A stretch of DNA of 64,000 nt. Origin: Hyparrhenia diplandra (taxonomy: Eukaryota; Streptophyta; Magnoliopsida; Poales; Poaceae). The number at the start of each line of letters is the position of its first letter. Position 1 is the stretch's first letter. The notes beneath the pieces are model-generated. The model was given only the letters and a program-made list of their open reading frames with translations, had not been told where the DNA came from and made no database searches. The DNA lies in assembly GCA_015847255.1 (NCBI GenBank), contig JADLZK010007649.1, positions 682,001 through 746,000 of the forward strand, written 5' to 3'. Shown here one piece after another: positions 22,593 through 33,203 of this stretch. The position numbers were made by a program, and so were the translations under genes.

Positions 22593-22670
22593 TTGTCCGG
22601 TGCAGTGGTAACGCTCCTGTCTTCTGGTCACGTGTTCAAAGCTCCCTTGGAGCAAATTTTTTTGCAAAAA
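22593..22670 (+). repeat. tRNA-like module 3
   Basis: GGTGCAGTGGTAACGCTCC followed by GTGTTCAAAGCTCCC, then TTTTTTTGCAAAAA. The T-rich tail is shared with module 2. Confidence 0.4.
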
Positions 22671-23084
22671 CAATCAAATAAAAAGGTCATCACGTCGGCC
22701 CGCAGCACAACTTCTTCGACCTGGGCCAAATGACGTCAACTATCTACGATGCGGCTTCTAAAAAAAGGACACGTCAGGACGACCCACAACACAACCTTGC
22801 GGAGGTGGCCCAAACGACCTATCAATGACGCAGCCCAAATCTAATCTCTGACCAACTCGTTTCGTCATTCTAGTGTACCAAACAAGGAAGATTATCGATG
22901 ACCAATTTGTTTTGTTCATTTATGACGATGTTGAGCATTTAGTCACTATTCATCGCGCCTCGGCTCCATCATTTCTGACTTGTGACCAACATAAAACTTT
23001 CGTCCACAGAATGAGATTGTTCTCGTGACCAAAATTGCCGCCGTCATGATAGAATGGTCATTGATGTACACATTTCTACTAGTG

Positions 23085-24400
23085 AACTCTCCGATCAAGT
23101 GGGGACGAGTTCACCCACCGTCTCACGCCATCACTTCGGACCGCCATCCTAACGCCGACACTTCGGGGCGTATGCGCCCACCTTCACAGGAGGCAAGCCG
23201 ATTGACTACATCAACGCATTCGACAACTATGCACTACGCATGGAACTCGAGGGACAAAGAACACCGTGTCGACTCTCGCATGCAAGGCCTCAGGAGACAC
23301 TTCGCAACATGCTCGAATGGTTCGAGCCCCGTTCGTTGGAGGAGGCCATCGACCTCGCCCGCCGCTAACGACGACGAGCCGTGACGGCGCCAACACCGAT
23401 GCTACCATCGGCGCCCGCAACAGCCGACCGCCCGCAAACACCCTGGTGGCCTCGATGGCGACATAGCGGCTGCTCTATCGCGACCGCATGCGAGAACAAC
23501 AACGCCTTGAAGTTGCCATGGAAGACATCGAGGGGCTGACAGCAAACGACATGATCACTGAGCTGCAAGTGGGCACAACTTCGAACAAAGAGCTCGGGAT
23601 CATCTCCAGCGCCATCGAGCTGGGCTCAACTTCACCAGAGTGGAGTCTACGCTACGGCATCGTGAGGTACTTTCACCGCTACTACATCCCTGCCGCCCGA
23701 GCTTCCCGGGACTTCCTACTCGGGAGGAGAACGTTCCACCGCACGGCGAAAGTGCTGGGCTTCCACCTCCCCAATCACCCCTCGGGAGGATTAGGCATTC
23801 GCAGCCGCCCTTCTTCCAGGCGTGCCCACGACGGCGGATCGAGGGTGCCACGGTCCTCCCTCTCTCGACAACAACGGCGACATCTTCTTCCGCATCGACA
23901 ACATCGCGGTCGGCGCACCATGGACAAAGGAGAGGCAGCTGGGACCTTCTATCCAGACGCCCAATGATCTCCTCTACGGCTGCCTCCTCAACCTTCACCA
24001 CGTCGCCGCCACGTCACCCGACACGCCCACGCAGGCAACTCCATGCAAAGGTGACAGTACCCGGCGATTTACACCTACACGTCTCCGCCCCCGATTCGCT
24101 AGATGCTCGAGCTGTCGGGCACCCCCAGCGCCTCCGTCATGCGTCGTGCATGCGCAGAACGTCCCCTTCGTTCAGCCCCCCGTCGACCTTCAAGTTCGGG
24201 GTCTACCCGCCGGAGATTTCCACCTCGACTTCTCCTTCTCCGACAAAGACTCCAAAGATCCGCAGCGACGACAACGACAAATGCGCCCTCTCGGCCCTCT
24301 ACTTTGGGTCTGGCATTGTCACTTCTCCAATCGACGTGCCTTTCACCACCACGATGGGTTGGGCGGCACGCGGACGCCGCCCGCCTCGCCGAACGGTAGG
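23085..24400 (+). pseudogene. gag-like remnant of the non-autonomous LTR element
   Basis: The frame at about 23180-23250 reads FTGGKPIDYINAFDNYALRM, and later pieces read RNMLEWFEPRSLEEAIDLAR (about 23305-23365). Both look like the gag of plant Ty3/gypsy elements. Further frames (23488-23700, then 23822-24412) are open for 60-200 residues but overlap in other frames. No pol domain follows, and the sequence runs straight into the 3' LTR. I infer a gag-only, decayed element. Confidence 0.5.
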
Positions 24401-24404
24401 GAAA

Positions 24405-24983
24405 TGTCATGAACTAGAATTGGGCCAGCCCGAGAGTGGCTAATTGGGCCAAACGCGACGACCGCCGGGGAGGGGGCCAGGGGCGCGCCGCGTGCGGGGA
24501 GGCCGGCCCGGCCGCCGCCGCTTTCCCTCTCCCGCACGATCCCGAGTTTGCTTCGCCTTCAAGTTAGGATTATCTTAGATAATTTTTGGTGTGCAAGGGG
24601 CTATCTCATCTATAAGGGAGACCCTTATTAGGAAATAAATAAAATAGGAAATTGCTTGTAAAAGGTATTCCAATCGTATAAGGAAACCTTATAGAGATTG
24701 CTTAGATTACAAGTCCCACTAGTCGGGCTATATAAGCAAGAGGCATGTAATCTCTAGGGGACAAGCAAAGAAATAAAAATATATCTCCACTTTCAATCTT
24801 GAGTCGCCGCCCGCCTCCCGTGCCCGCGCGCCCACACGCGCGCCGCCACCCGCCGCCGCCCCTCCCCTGGCAGCGCGCGCCGCCGCCGCCGCCACGCCAC
24901 CGCCGTCGCCACCCTCATCCCTCTCCTCCCTTCTAATCCCCAATCCTCGTGTCAATTCCGGCCCAATCTAGCCGGAACCGACA
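24405..24983 (+). repeat. 3' LTR
   Basis: Starts TGTCATGAAC and ends CCGACA, followed by AAAAA. A weak purine tract (GGTAGGGAAA) sits immediately upstream. TATA box at 24729-24735. Confidence 0.88.
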
Positions 24984-25842
24984 AAAAACTTTATCATACT
25001 CATATGAAATTGTTTGGTTGCTATATGATATTTATTACTACAAATTCAAATTCATGAGATTAAAAAATTATAAAGCTGGTATAGGTTCACTAATCATAAA
25101 TTAATATGAATTTAAGGAAAAATAATCAATGGAATCAGAGTTTATAAGAGTGATTTATGATTTTTGTAAGTAGTTTAGTTCTGAAAAATGAGAAGTAAAC
25201 TTAACTATTTTTTAGGGAAAATATGCTTAATTAATGGGCTATGAAATTCAGTTGTTATGGGCCCAAGTTGGTGTTGGGCTTTGCATTTAACACTTGTTTG
25301 CTGATGTTTTGGCCTTTGTAGCTGCTTAGTTAGTTGGCTTCCAAAATATGTGCCATTCTTTCAAAACGTAGCCGACCTCTCGTATTTGGCTTGCCAAATC
25401 TTGGTAATTTTTTGCCCAATTTATACATGCCAAATCTTTTTGCTAAATTTTTCGTAGCTATCTCAGAAGCCCTAGAGCCGAACAAGTCCACGACGACGAC
25501 AAGTGGGCAAGCCAGCAATATCGACGCGCAACAACACAAGATCCATTACACCGTTTTTTTTTTTTATCCGAGCCGTTGTACAGGTGTACTCATGAAGATT
25601 GGTTTCTAAAGTATTACTTCTTTCCAGAAGTAAATAAAGGTTATATATTTTCCTTTCTGTAGAGCCTTTCCCGTATAAATCGTGTAAAGATTGGTTTCTA
25701 AAAATATTACCTCTATGCATATATAGATATAGAGACCTATGTCCTTCCCGGCGTCGGCGATAGATTAGAATTTGTTTCGCGAGGTGATTTACTGCTACTC
25801 CATGTCCATGGAGATAGATCAGGACAAGGAGAACTCAACTCC
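24984..25842 (+). promoter_or_regulatory. Upstream region of VWA copy A
   Basis: AT-rich, no gene. A TATA-like run ATATATAGATATAGAG lies at about 25719-25734. A 30-base motif containing AAGATTGGTTTCTAAA occurs twice (about 25591 and 25687). The 5' leader contains a short ORF (25802-25846) whose stop overlaps the main start. Confidence 0.45.
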
Positions 25843-25846
25843 ATGA
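25802..25846 (+). CDS. Upstream ORF of 14 codons overlapping the VWA start
   Basis: ATG at 25802 opens a 14-codon frame that stops at TGA 25844-25846. The stop overlaps the main start codon as ATGA. If the transcript includes this region it would reduce or couple translation of the VWA protein. In copy B the corresponding sequence has no such overlap and the upstream ATG is in frame with the VWA frame. Confidence 0.35.
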   Translation: MSMEIDQDKENSTP

Positions 25847-27468
25847 CGGTGACGGGCACGATGAGCAGCGTCCACGACGAAGATGAGGCTGATCCGCCGC
25901 CGGCACCAGCACCGGTGCAAGCATCGCAGAGCGGAGTGCTTTACCAGAACGTGTATTGCGAGTACCCGGCGGTTGCCAACGGCGCGGACCACCACGGGTT
26001 CGCAGTGATGGTGCACCTCAAGGCGCCAGTGCTGGTGACCGCGGCGCCGCTGGATCTCGTCGTGGCGCTCGACGTCAGCGAGAGCATGGCGGGCGCCAAG
26101 CTGGCGCAGGTGAAGCGCGCCACGGAGTTCGTGATCGACCGACTCGGCCACCACGATCGTCTCAGCGTCGTCGCCTTCTCAGGCGACGCCCGGCAGGTCA
26201 TCCCGCTGACGCGCATGACGGACGACGGGAAGGCCGCGGCCAAGCTCGCCGTGGATGCTCTCGAAGCGTCCACGCCGGCGGCCCCGACCAACCTCCGCGC
26301 CGGCCTCGACGAGGCGGCAAAGGTGCTCCGTGGCAAGGAGCTCCGCGCCACCAGGGTGATCCTTGTCTCGGACGGGCATGACAGCTGCGTGGTACCCAAG
26401 TTTTTCCTGCGCAACAGCGACTGGACCATGCCGCGCACGCCGGTGCACACGTTCGGGTTGGGCTCGGACATGGATGCGACGGCCATGTACAACATCTCGG
26501 AGGCTACGGGCGGCACCTTCTCGTTCGTCGAGGACCACTCCTTGATCCAGGACGCGTTGGCGCAGTGCATCGGCGGACTCCGATCGGTTTCTGCACAGGA
26601 TGTCTTTCTAGAGATCACTTGCCCGCCGTTCCCGGACTATATCTCAGCATCACGGCGGTCAAGTCCGGCCGCTACAAGACAGACTTTAAGCGTTCCTGCG
26701 AGGGAAGTCAATGTCCACGTCGGTGAGCTCTACGCGGACGAGGAGAGGCGCATCCTGTTGTTCTTGGACATCCCGAGACTTGACGACGCCCACCACAAGT
26801 ACAACATCACCCGCCTTGTCAATCTGAACTGCAGCTACACGGACGTAGCGAGCGGGCAAAATGTGTCACTCGAAGACGTCGGCTTCTACTACGATATCGA
26901 GAGGCCCGTGGAGGTGACGGACGTGGCGCGGTGCGTGGAGGTGGAGCGCGAGCTCCTCCGCGTGGCGGCGGCGGAGGACATGGCTCTGGCACGGGAGGCA
27001 GCGGAGCACGGCGACTACGACGAGGCTGCGCGGATCCTCGACACCCGCCGGGAGTCGCTGAGGCGGTCGGCGCCTGCGCTTTCCGGCGACGCCATGTGCA
27101 CGGCGGTGGCGGCCGAGCTGCGCGAGCTGAGCCAGCGCGTGTCGGACGAACGCGAGTACAAGAAGACGGGCCGCGCTTGCCTTCTCGCCAGCATGAGCTC
27201 GCACAGCCTGCAGCGCGGCTCGTCGTCGCCGGTTCGGTTTGGCTGCGTGGGCTCGTTGGTGTTCGCGACCCCGGCGATGCGGACGATGGAGAAGCTGTCG
27301 GAGATGATGCGTAAGCAGCAGGAGGTGCTACCTGGCTCGCCATTGCCGGTGAATGGAAGCAAAACCGGTGTTCCTCTTGGTTCGCGCCGCCTAGAAGCAA
27401 GGATGGCGTCAGCTGTCCCTCGTCTCAGCATGTTGGGCAAATACCGCCGTCTTCTGCTCAAGCGATAA
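25843..27468 (+). CDS. VWA-domain protein with Vwaint-like C-terminal region, 541 residues
   Basis: An intronless 541-residue protein. Residues about 68-235 form a VWA domain with a complete metal-ion site: D77-x-S79-x-S81 (DVSES), T149 and D177 (in VSDG). Downstream, the conserved ELYADEERRILLFLDIPRL stretch and the region to about residue 500 match the conserved C-terminal part of plant VWA proteins (Vwaint type). There is no RING finger, signal peptide or membrane segment, so it is not the RING-bearing WAV3-type ligase; a cytosolic binding role is likely but unknown. Start chosen at 25843 because no upstream in-frame ATG exists. Compared with copy B, about 19 residues (26649-26704) are read in a different frame, with compensating indels. 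The paralogue lies at 54122-55740. Confidence 0.9.
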   Translation: MTVTGTMSSVHDEDEADPPPAPAPVQASQSGVLYQNVYCEYPAVANGADHHGFAVMVHLKAPVLVTAAPLDLVVALDVSESMAGAKLAQVKRATEFVIDRLGHHDRLSVVAFSGDARQVIPLTRMTDDGKAAAKLAVDALEASTPAAPTNLRAGLDEAAKVLRGKELRATRVILVSDGHDSCVVPKFFLRNSDWTMPRTPVHTFGLGSDMDATAMYNISEATGGTFSFVEDHSLIQDALAQCIGGLRSVSAQDVFLEITCPPFPDYISASRRSSPAATRQTLSVPAREVNVHVGELYADEERRILLFLDIPRLDDAHHKYNITRLVNLNCSYTDVASGQNVSLEDVGFYYDIERPVEVTDVARCVEVERELLRVAAAEDMALAREAAEHGDYDEAARILDTRRESLRRSAPALSGDAMCTAVAAELRELSQRVSDEREYKKTGRACLLASMSSHSLQRGSSSPVRFGCVGSLVFATPAMRTMEKLSEMMRKQQEVLPGSPLPVNGSKTGVPLGSRRLEARMASAVPRLSMLGKYRRLLLKR

Positions 27469-27810
27469 GCGAATCTACGAAGACCTACATTTTACTGTAC
27501 ATCCTTAGCTAGTTCTGAAGAGTTTTCCATTTAATATCGTTAAGATACTCAAAATACAGTAGGGTAAATTAAGGGCCATAATATTAATCGCATAGCATGA
27601 CTTAAATCTTTATAGGAAAAACACCATATCTTGTGACTACGACAAAAAGTGTGACTGAGGTTTTTTCATGAGAAAATCACCGTGTCAAACGTGGTAGATC
27701 TTGCTATTAAGCCCATGTGCGTGGTAACGTGATTTTGTTGAATCAGACGCCGTTGGATCAACCTAAAGGCTTATATAAATACAAATAAAAAAAATTGATC
27801 AATTTTAAAA
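27469..27810. other. 3' flank of VWA copy A
   Basis: Shared with copy B from about 27515 (B from about 59640), with strong identity. Between gene and shared flank, B has a roughly 3.9 kb insert. No gene seen. Confidence 0.7.
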
Positions 27811-28030
27811 TACTTCCTCCATTCTACTATATAAGACTGTTGGAACTTTTTTTATCTCAAGTTTGACCATTCGTCATATTTAAAAAAATTATACAAACAT
27901 TGTCGAATTTAATTCATTCTTAAGAAATTTTATTAATAAAGCAAGCCAAAGCAAAACATATGGCATGTTGCATAATTTTTTGAATAACACGAGTGGTCAA
28001 ACTTGGGGGCTAAACAAGTTTTTTTTTTCA
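27811..28030. mobile_element. Stowaway/mariner-like MITE sequence, right end lost
   Basis: Starts TACTTCCTCCATTCTA, a variant of the common grass terminus with TA target sites. It contains internal inverted motifs CAAGTTTGACCATTCGTC and CGAGTGGTCAAACTTGG. The expected right terminus next to the second motif is missing. The same sequence occurs in copy B (60808-61017), so it predates the duplication. Confidence 0.55.
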
Positions 28031-28188
28031 AGGACGGCAAAAGATTTGCCACGATTTTTATTAGATGAATAAAGAAAAAGAAGGTAAGCGCCCGCCCAGT
28101 TTTTTAACTGGAAACGGGCTAAAACCATAAACTTAGGGGAGAGTTTCACTCGCCTATCACTCAACTTACAAAACACACCACTAACAAC

Positions 28189-28580
28189 CACTACCGGAAT
28201 TACCTTATTTCCCCGGCGGATTATCTTTCCCGTCGGCTTTGAGACATTCATCACGGAAATCAAGGGATATCCCGTGAGCCAGGCAAACACATCACGGGAA
28301 ACTAAAAACACGGAAATCATATTTCCCGTGATGCATAGCTCCGGGAAAGGATCCAGAGATTTCCCGTGAGACAGGGGCTCACGGGAAAGGGGCCGCCGCC
28401 GACCCCGCCACACTCCGCCCCCTCCGTCCACCCTTCCCGCCAGCCCTCCGTCTAGCCGACGGGGAAAGCCTATCCCGTGAGCGGGCTTTCCCATGGGCTA
28501 AACAAAGGCCCTCGTGAAAGGGTTTCTCCCCGTGAGCCGTGGTTACCGCCACGGGAAAGAAGCTCACGGAAATTTTTTTT
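28189..28580 (+). repeat. Left subterminal repeat region of the CACTA element
   Basis: Repeated CCCGTGAG/CTCACGGG motifs in both orientations, which in CACTA elements are expected binding sites for the element's accessory protein. Confidence 0.75.
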
Positions 28581-30179
28581 TTTGGATTTTCAACCCAAAA
28601 CTTTTTCTACACTTGTTCCACATCATATGGCACTCAATATTAAAGTTTGGTGAATTATTGACTTTATTTGATATATTTTGGTAATTATTCTCTTTTATGG
28701 GAATTTATGAAATAAGGCCAAATTTGAACTACAAGTGCTTCAAATTTTTGAAAAAAAAATAGTAGAAAATTTATATTCCTCATACTCAACACAATGTAAG
28801 GCCTTGCATTTAAAAAAAATAACGAAACTGGAACATCTTAATACGAAATCATGAACGTTAATCCCCGTTCGAGTGGTTTAGAAATTCTAGAAAATAAACC
28901 GATGTGCAAAAAAATCATGAAATTTGATAATATGTCATGATATCTTATGCCGAGGCTATGATAAAAAAATTGGGAACGTTTTCGCGACAAGTTGGCACGT
29001 ATGATGTTCACAAGCTCCAACATCTACGTAGAAGTTTCATGTTTGTTGAGAGTGATCTAGTGTGATTCCATGTGGATGTGGCGATCAAGTTGTGGTTTGG
29101 TTACGAAACTTTTTCTATATGCAAATGCACCTCGAGATAGTGTGTCATGTCTATTTTTGAGAATTTTTTTGGATTATTTGGGTAATTATTATAATATTTT
29201 GTTGTAGTGAACTAAATACAATTTTGAAAAAAAGGAGATAGAACCACATGAAATAATGGCTCATTTTTCGCGAAAGGATCAATTATGTATGGGTGAGTGT
29301 ATGTGATAAGGTATTTTTGAATTAATCTTGATCAAAGTTTGAAAATATATATGATAGAAAAAGAAATTGAGGAATAAATTTAATTTTTCGAAATTGCCCT
29401 TTCCCCGTGAGCAGCTCACGGAATTGTGTAAATTTCCCGTGAGCTTGAAGGTCTGTAATCACGGAAAGGGGGTCGGTGGGACCCCCAAGTCGTGTGTCGG
29501 CGGTAGAATTTTTTAAAAAAAAAAAATTTCTTCTTTCCCGTGAGCAGTACTCACCGGAATTCAGGTAAATTTCCCCGTGAGCTTGGAGGCTTTAATCACG
29601 TGAAAGGGGGTCGGTGGGACCCTCATGTCGTGTCGGCCGTAGAAATTTGGAAAAAAAAAAGTTTCTTCTTTCCCGTGATGGATCCGTGGGATCACGGAAA
29701 GAGGCCTCCTTTCCCGTGATCCGCCCGCATCCATCACGGAAAGGCCATTTTTTAAAAAAAACTAAGTCAACCCGCTCTCACACTCACACTCACGCACTCA
29801 CGCCGAACACACACACGCACACCGCCGCCCGACGACGCCGCCGCCGCCCGACGCGCGCGCCGCTGCGTCCCGGCCGACGCGCTTCGCCGCTTCGCCGCTT
29901 CGCCATCGGCGGCCCACGCCGCCGCGCCTCGCCGCCCCATCGGAAAGCCGCCCGCCGCTCGGCGGAAAGCCGCTGCGGACGCCGCCACGCCCGCCACCGG
30001 GCCGCCACGCCCGCCTTCGCCACCGGCCGACGCGCCACGCCCGCCACCGGCCGCGCGGCCGCCGGCCAGGTCCCCGGTCCCGCCCGGCCGCTGTCCGCCG
30101 GTCCGGCGGCGGCTCGGCCCGGCCACCACCGGCGCGCCTCCCGGCGCCTCGGGCCACCCTCCGCCACCACCGGTGCCTA

Positions 30180-30365
30180 CACGGAAGGGGGAGAAGGAGG
30201 GAGGGGGAGAAGGAGGGGCGGTGGAGTAGGGACGGAGTAAGAGAAGGAAGGGGGAAGGAAGGAAGGAGGAGGAAGGAAGAAGAAGGGAGGAGGGGGAAGG
30301 AAGGAGGAGGAGGAAGGAAGGAAGGAGGAGGAAGGAAGGAGAAGGGGGGAGGGGGAAGAGAGGTC
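30180..30365 (+). repeat. Purine-rich GGAAGGAGGAGG tract
   Basis: About 180 bases of almost pure purine on the plus strand. Long open frames on the minus strand across it (serine/leucine/proline only) follow from composition. Confidence 0.8.
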
Positions 30366-30879
30366 CCGACGCCGTTGCCTTGGCGTGCCCCAACGCCGCC
30401 GCGCCGGCAAGACACCTTGCACCGCCGCCGCTCGCCGGCGGAGGAGAGAGTCGTCCCGCCCGGCCGCCCGCTGCCGTCTTTTCGGCCGCAGTTGTCGGCC
30501 ATCGTGCCCCACGTGATTGTCGCCATCGTGCCTTGATGTGATTGTCGGCCATCGTGCCGTGTGCTTTGTTTGCGTAGGTATTGGAAACCTCCCCGTGCAG
30601 GGAGGTTCTCGTCGAAATTTTTAACCGATCCCATTTGTTTCTTTTATGCAGAGAAGCCTCCCGAGCGGAGTTGAGTGCCTTGCCGAGCCGACCGGAGTCC
30701 CTTGGCGGCCCCGATCTTCTTCCTCGCCGACTCCACCGCGACCCTAGGTATCACCCTCCTTCCGTGTCATGGTCCTAGCTAGATCAAGCAGCTCGGTTAG
30801 GCGTCTCCCGCTCGAAAAGAGATACGGCCGGGAAGTATGCGCATCCCTCGCTTCAAATTCTAATGTTAGAAATAATGAC

Positions 30880-32500
30880 TTATCACATTGCTTCTATGTA
30901 TAGAAATACTTCAAGTGCGAGGAGGGATTCCGTGCTAGGGCGGATGAAGTGGCTCTAAACGCCGTTTCAAGCTTGTGTCGACATGTGGTACGAGGCACGC
31001 GGCCAGCCGCCGTGGACGTGGTACGCGACATACGAAAAAAAGGAGGCTCGATAAGGAGGAATGGAAAACGCTGAATCGACCAAAGAACAATACATGGAGG
31101 TAAATGTTGACAGGTCATACTAAGTTTAATTATGCTTAATGTGATTTTTATAACATGTGTTATACTTGGTGTCCTGTAGGTGATTCCGCAGTGGTGCTTG
31201 TCGCATAGGCGTTACTAGGAGCTTCAGGTGGAGAGGTGGGTCGATACAGATTATCAGGAGGTCCACAACGACTACCGGGAACGGCGTGCCATGATGCCAG
31301 GCATACCACACCATCAAGGGAACCTTAATCTCGCGGCCTACCAAGTTAGATATGTAAGTGTTATCCAATTCTTATTTTCTAATGTGCAACTCAATACTTT
31401 CTAAGCATTCTAGCTACTTTTCTTTTTGTCACACAGGAGGAGGCACATGGCGTGCCAATCAGCAAGCTCGAGGCCTTTGCTTGCTCCCACACGGGCAAGT
31501 ATAAAGATCCCGCGGTCGCCTTCAACCCTGAGGCTGGGCCCGAAGCCTACACCAACCCGACCGCCTACGAGAAGATCAAGAGGTACACCGGTGGCGAGGG
31601 AGCAAGATGGAGATAGCTTCGATCCCCGCGGCCACAACATTGAGGGGACATCGCCATGATCGCCGGAGGAGGCAAGAAGCACGGGCGGTACTATTTGGGT
31701 GATAGCGTTATCAACCCAAACAACACAAAGAAGCTATCGAGCTCCCGAGCACGCCTGTGGGGCCCGGTGATACGCGAGCGGCCATCCACTTACCAGGCTA
31801 CGGTCTCCAGACTTGAGGTTTATTTATTTTTATTTAAGATTCATTTATCGTTTCATACTCTTTCACCGTGTTCTAACTTTGTGTTCAAATAGGCCTAGAT
31901 AGAGGAAGAGAGGAAGCGACAGGAGGAGGCCGAGGAGAGGGAGCGGGCAAGGGCTCGGAGCGAGAGAGAGCGAGAGCAGCACCGTAAGAGCATGGAAGCT
32001 CTCCTAGGGTACCTCCCGGCTAGTTGGTGGCCAGGTTGGTGTGCAGCTGCCACCGGAGATCGCCTTCCCTCCACCACCGCCCGTCTTCGTCCCACCGCCC
32101 GTCTACGGTCACGTCAATCTTCCCTCCACCGCATGGACCCTCTCCCGTGAGTTTGTGCGCCGTAACTCGAAATATGCATATATGAATGTGAACGGATATG
32201 ATCCGAGTTTTGAATGCACCATGAGATGTGCACGTGGATATGTGGTTGTCGGCCATCGAGCCGTTGTTTTCTTGCGGGTTGGAAACCCCCTCCGTGCGAG
32301 GGGAGGTGCTGCCAAAATTTCTAACTATTTATCTTCTTTTTTTCAAGTGAATAGAATCTACCTTCAATTTTGTCTCACAAATTTCTAACTATTTATTTTT
32401 GCCTACGCGTGATCAATCTCATGCATCGAACCCAACTCCGAGCCAATCTCAACGGGACCCTTGGGAACGCTACTGCGGAAGATTGGAGGCCGTGGCCGTA
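30880..32500 (+). pseudogene. Transposase_24 (Ptta/En-Spm) family accessory gene, broken
   Basis: This family is carried by plant CACTA elements; its protein is thought to bind subterminal repeats. The reading KYFKCEEGFRARADEVAL (about 30900) begins the conserved part. After a GT-AG intron (31100-31179) comes VDTDYQEVHNDYRERR with a SHHQG-like HHQGNLN motif. After a second intron (31354-31436) comes EEAHGVPISKLEAFACSHTG and GPEAYTNPTAYEKIKRYT, the family signature. A frameshift near 31607 is followed by GGGKKHGRYYLGD. A third intron (31818-31892) precedes a glutamate/arginine-rich coiled-coil stretch. A stop (near 31220) and frame changes show it is inactive. Confidence 0.75.
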
Positions 32501-32735
32501 AATTTGTCATGATTTGGGTTCAAAACTTGTGAAACTTGTGCACTTGAACTTGTGGTTTATGTGAGTTTGTGAACTTGTGGTTGCACTCATGGACATGTGG
32601 TTGAACTTGAGACTTTGTTGGATATTATGTAATATATGTGGTATTATGGATTTATCGAGCTATATATGTGGTATTATGGATATTATGCAACTGTATGTAT
32701 ATATATTTATATGTGTCAATAATGTCTTTGGAACA

Positions 32736-32761
32736 AAAAAAAAAAAAAAAAAAAAAAAAAC
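32736..32761 (+). repeat. A-run next to the right CACTA repeats
   Basis: About 25 consecutive A bases directly before the subterminal CCGTGAG motifs. Confidence 0.9.
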
Positions 32762-33203
32762 CAATTTCCGTGAGTAGCTCACGGAAAGAGGCCAAACCTT
32801 TCCCGTGAGTGGTGGCGGCTCACGGGAAATCGGCCAAATCTATCCCGTGAGTACAATTTGACTCACGGGGAAATAGCCCCGATATCCCGTGAGCTACTCC
32901 GTTATGCTCACGGGAAATAACCCCAAAACACCGTTTTATGCAACAGCCCACGTTGGCCATAACGGGTTCCACGCCTCCCCGTTGACGGCCCCCCCCCGTT
33001 AACTCTTATCCCGTGAGCTAAATGGGATCACGGGAAAGGATATCCGGTGGTAGTTGCCGTGTTCACTTTGGAAAGGGTTATTTCCAGCCCCTTCGTTCCC
33101 GTCCACGGGTATCCCGTGTTTTACCCCGGATATCCTTTCCCGTGATTGAAATGGTCTTTCCCGTGAGGAAAGGCCTCACGGGATATCGCGAAGTTCGGTG
33201 GTG
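32762..33203 (+). repeat. Right subterminal repeat region of the CACTA element
   Basis: Dense CCCGTGAG/CTCACGGGAAA motifs up to the terminal GGTGGTG. Confidence 0.75.

Larger units (their letters stand above)
20935..23084. mobile_element. Insert ending in a CACTA-type terminus
   Basis: The right edge reads ATTTCTACTAGTG at 23072-23084, the inverse of a CACTAGTAGAAAT start, followed by AAC. Coding-like retroelement sequence resumes at 23085, so foreign DNA ends there. A matching CACTA start was not found on the left; the left limit is set where AT-rich non-coding DNA begins. No transposase is visible. Confidence 0.4.
19692..24983 (+). mobile_element. Non-autonomous LTR retrotransposon (TSD AAAAA)
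   Basis: LTRs at 19692-20271 and 24405-24983 run TG to CA and are highly similar. Five A bases flank each side (19687-19691 and 24984-24988), a matching but low-complexity target duplication. A methionine-tRNA-like primer site follows the 5' LTR. The interior (4.1 kb) has gag-like coding fragments but no protease, RT or integrase that I can see, and about 2.1 kb of it (20935-23084) looks like a later insertion. It depends on another element for transposition. Confidence 0.85.
28189..33203 (+). mobile_element. CACTA element with subterminal CCCGTGAG repeats (TSD AAC)
   Basis: Starts CACTACCGGAATT and ends AGTTCGGTGGTG. The target duplication AAC lies at 28186-28188 and 33204-33206. The paralogous segment at 61180-61195 has the same sequence with a single AAC and no insert, which fixes both boundaries. 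Many TTTCCCGTGAG/CTCACGGGAAA motifs fill 28200-28565, 29395-29750 and 32762-33185. It carries a Transposase_24-like gene (30880-31892 and on) but no TNP2-type transposase is visible, so it is probably not autonomous. Confidence 0.92.

Noticed and set aside
21743..22670. Functional tRNA genes
   Set aside because: No acceptor stem pairing or full cloverleaf that I can draw; only box-A/B-like motifs.
23640..24443. 267-residue plus-strand frame in the LTR element
   Set aside because: Two other frames of comparable length overlap it, and only short pieces look protein-like; better treated as degenerate element coding DNA.
25843..27468. RING-type E3 ligase (WAV3 family) identity for the VWA gene
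   Set aside because: No cysteine/histidine RING pattern before the VWA domain; the N-terminal part is short and acidic/proline-rich.
29767..30634. Minus-strand open frames of 261 and 278 residues
   Set aside because: They cross the GGAAGG tract and GC-rich repeats, are almost all S/P/L or R/A/G, overlap each other in different frames, and lie within the CACTA element.
33030..33060. Alternative right end of the CACTA element at GGTGGTAG (33043-33050)
   Set aside because: The empty site at 61187 and the AAC duplication place the end at 33203.
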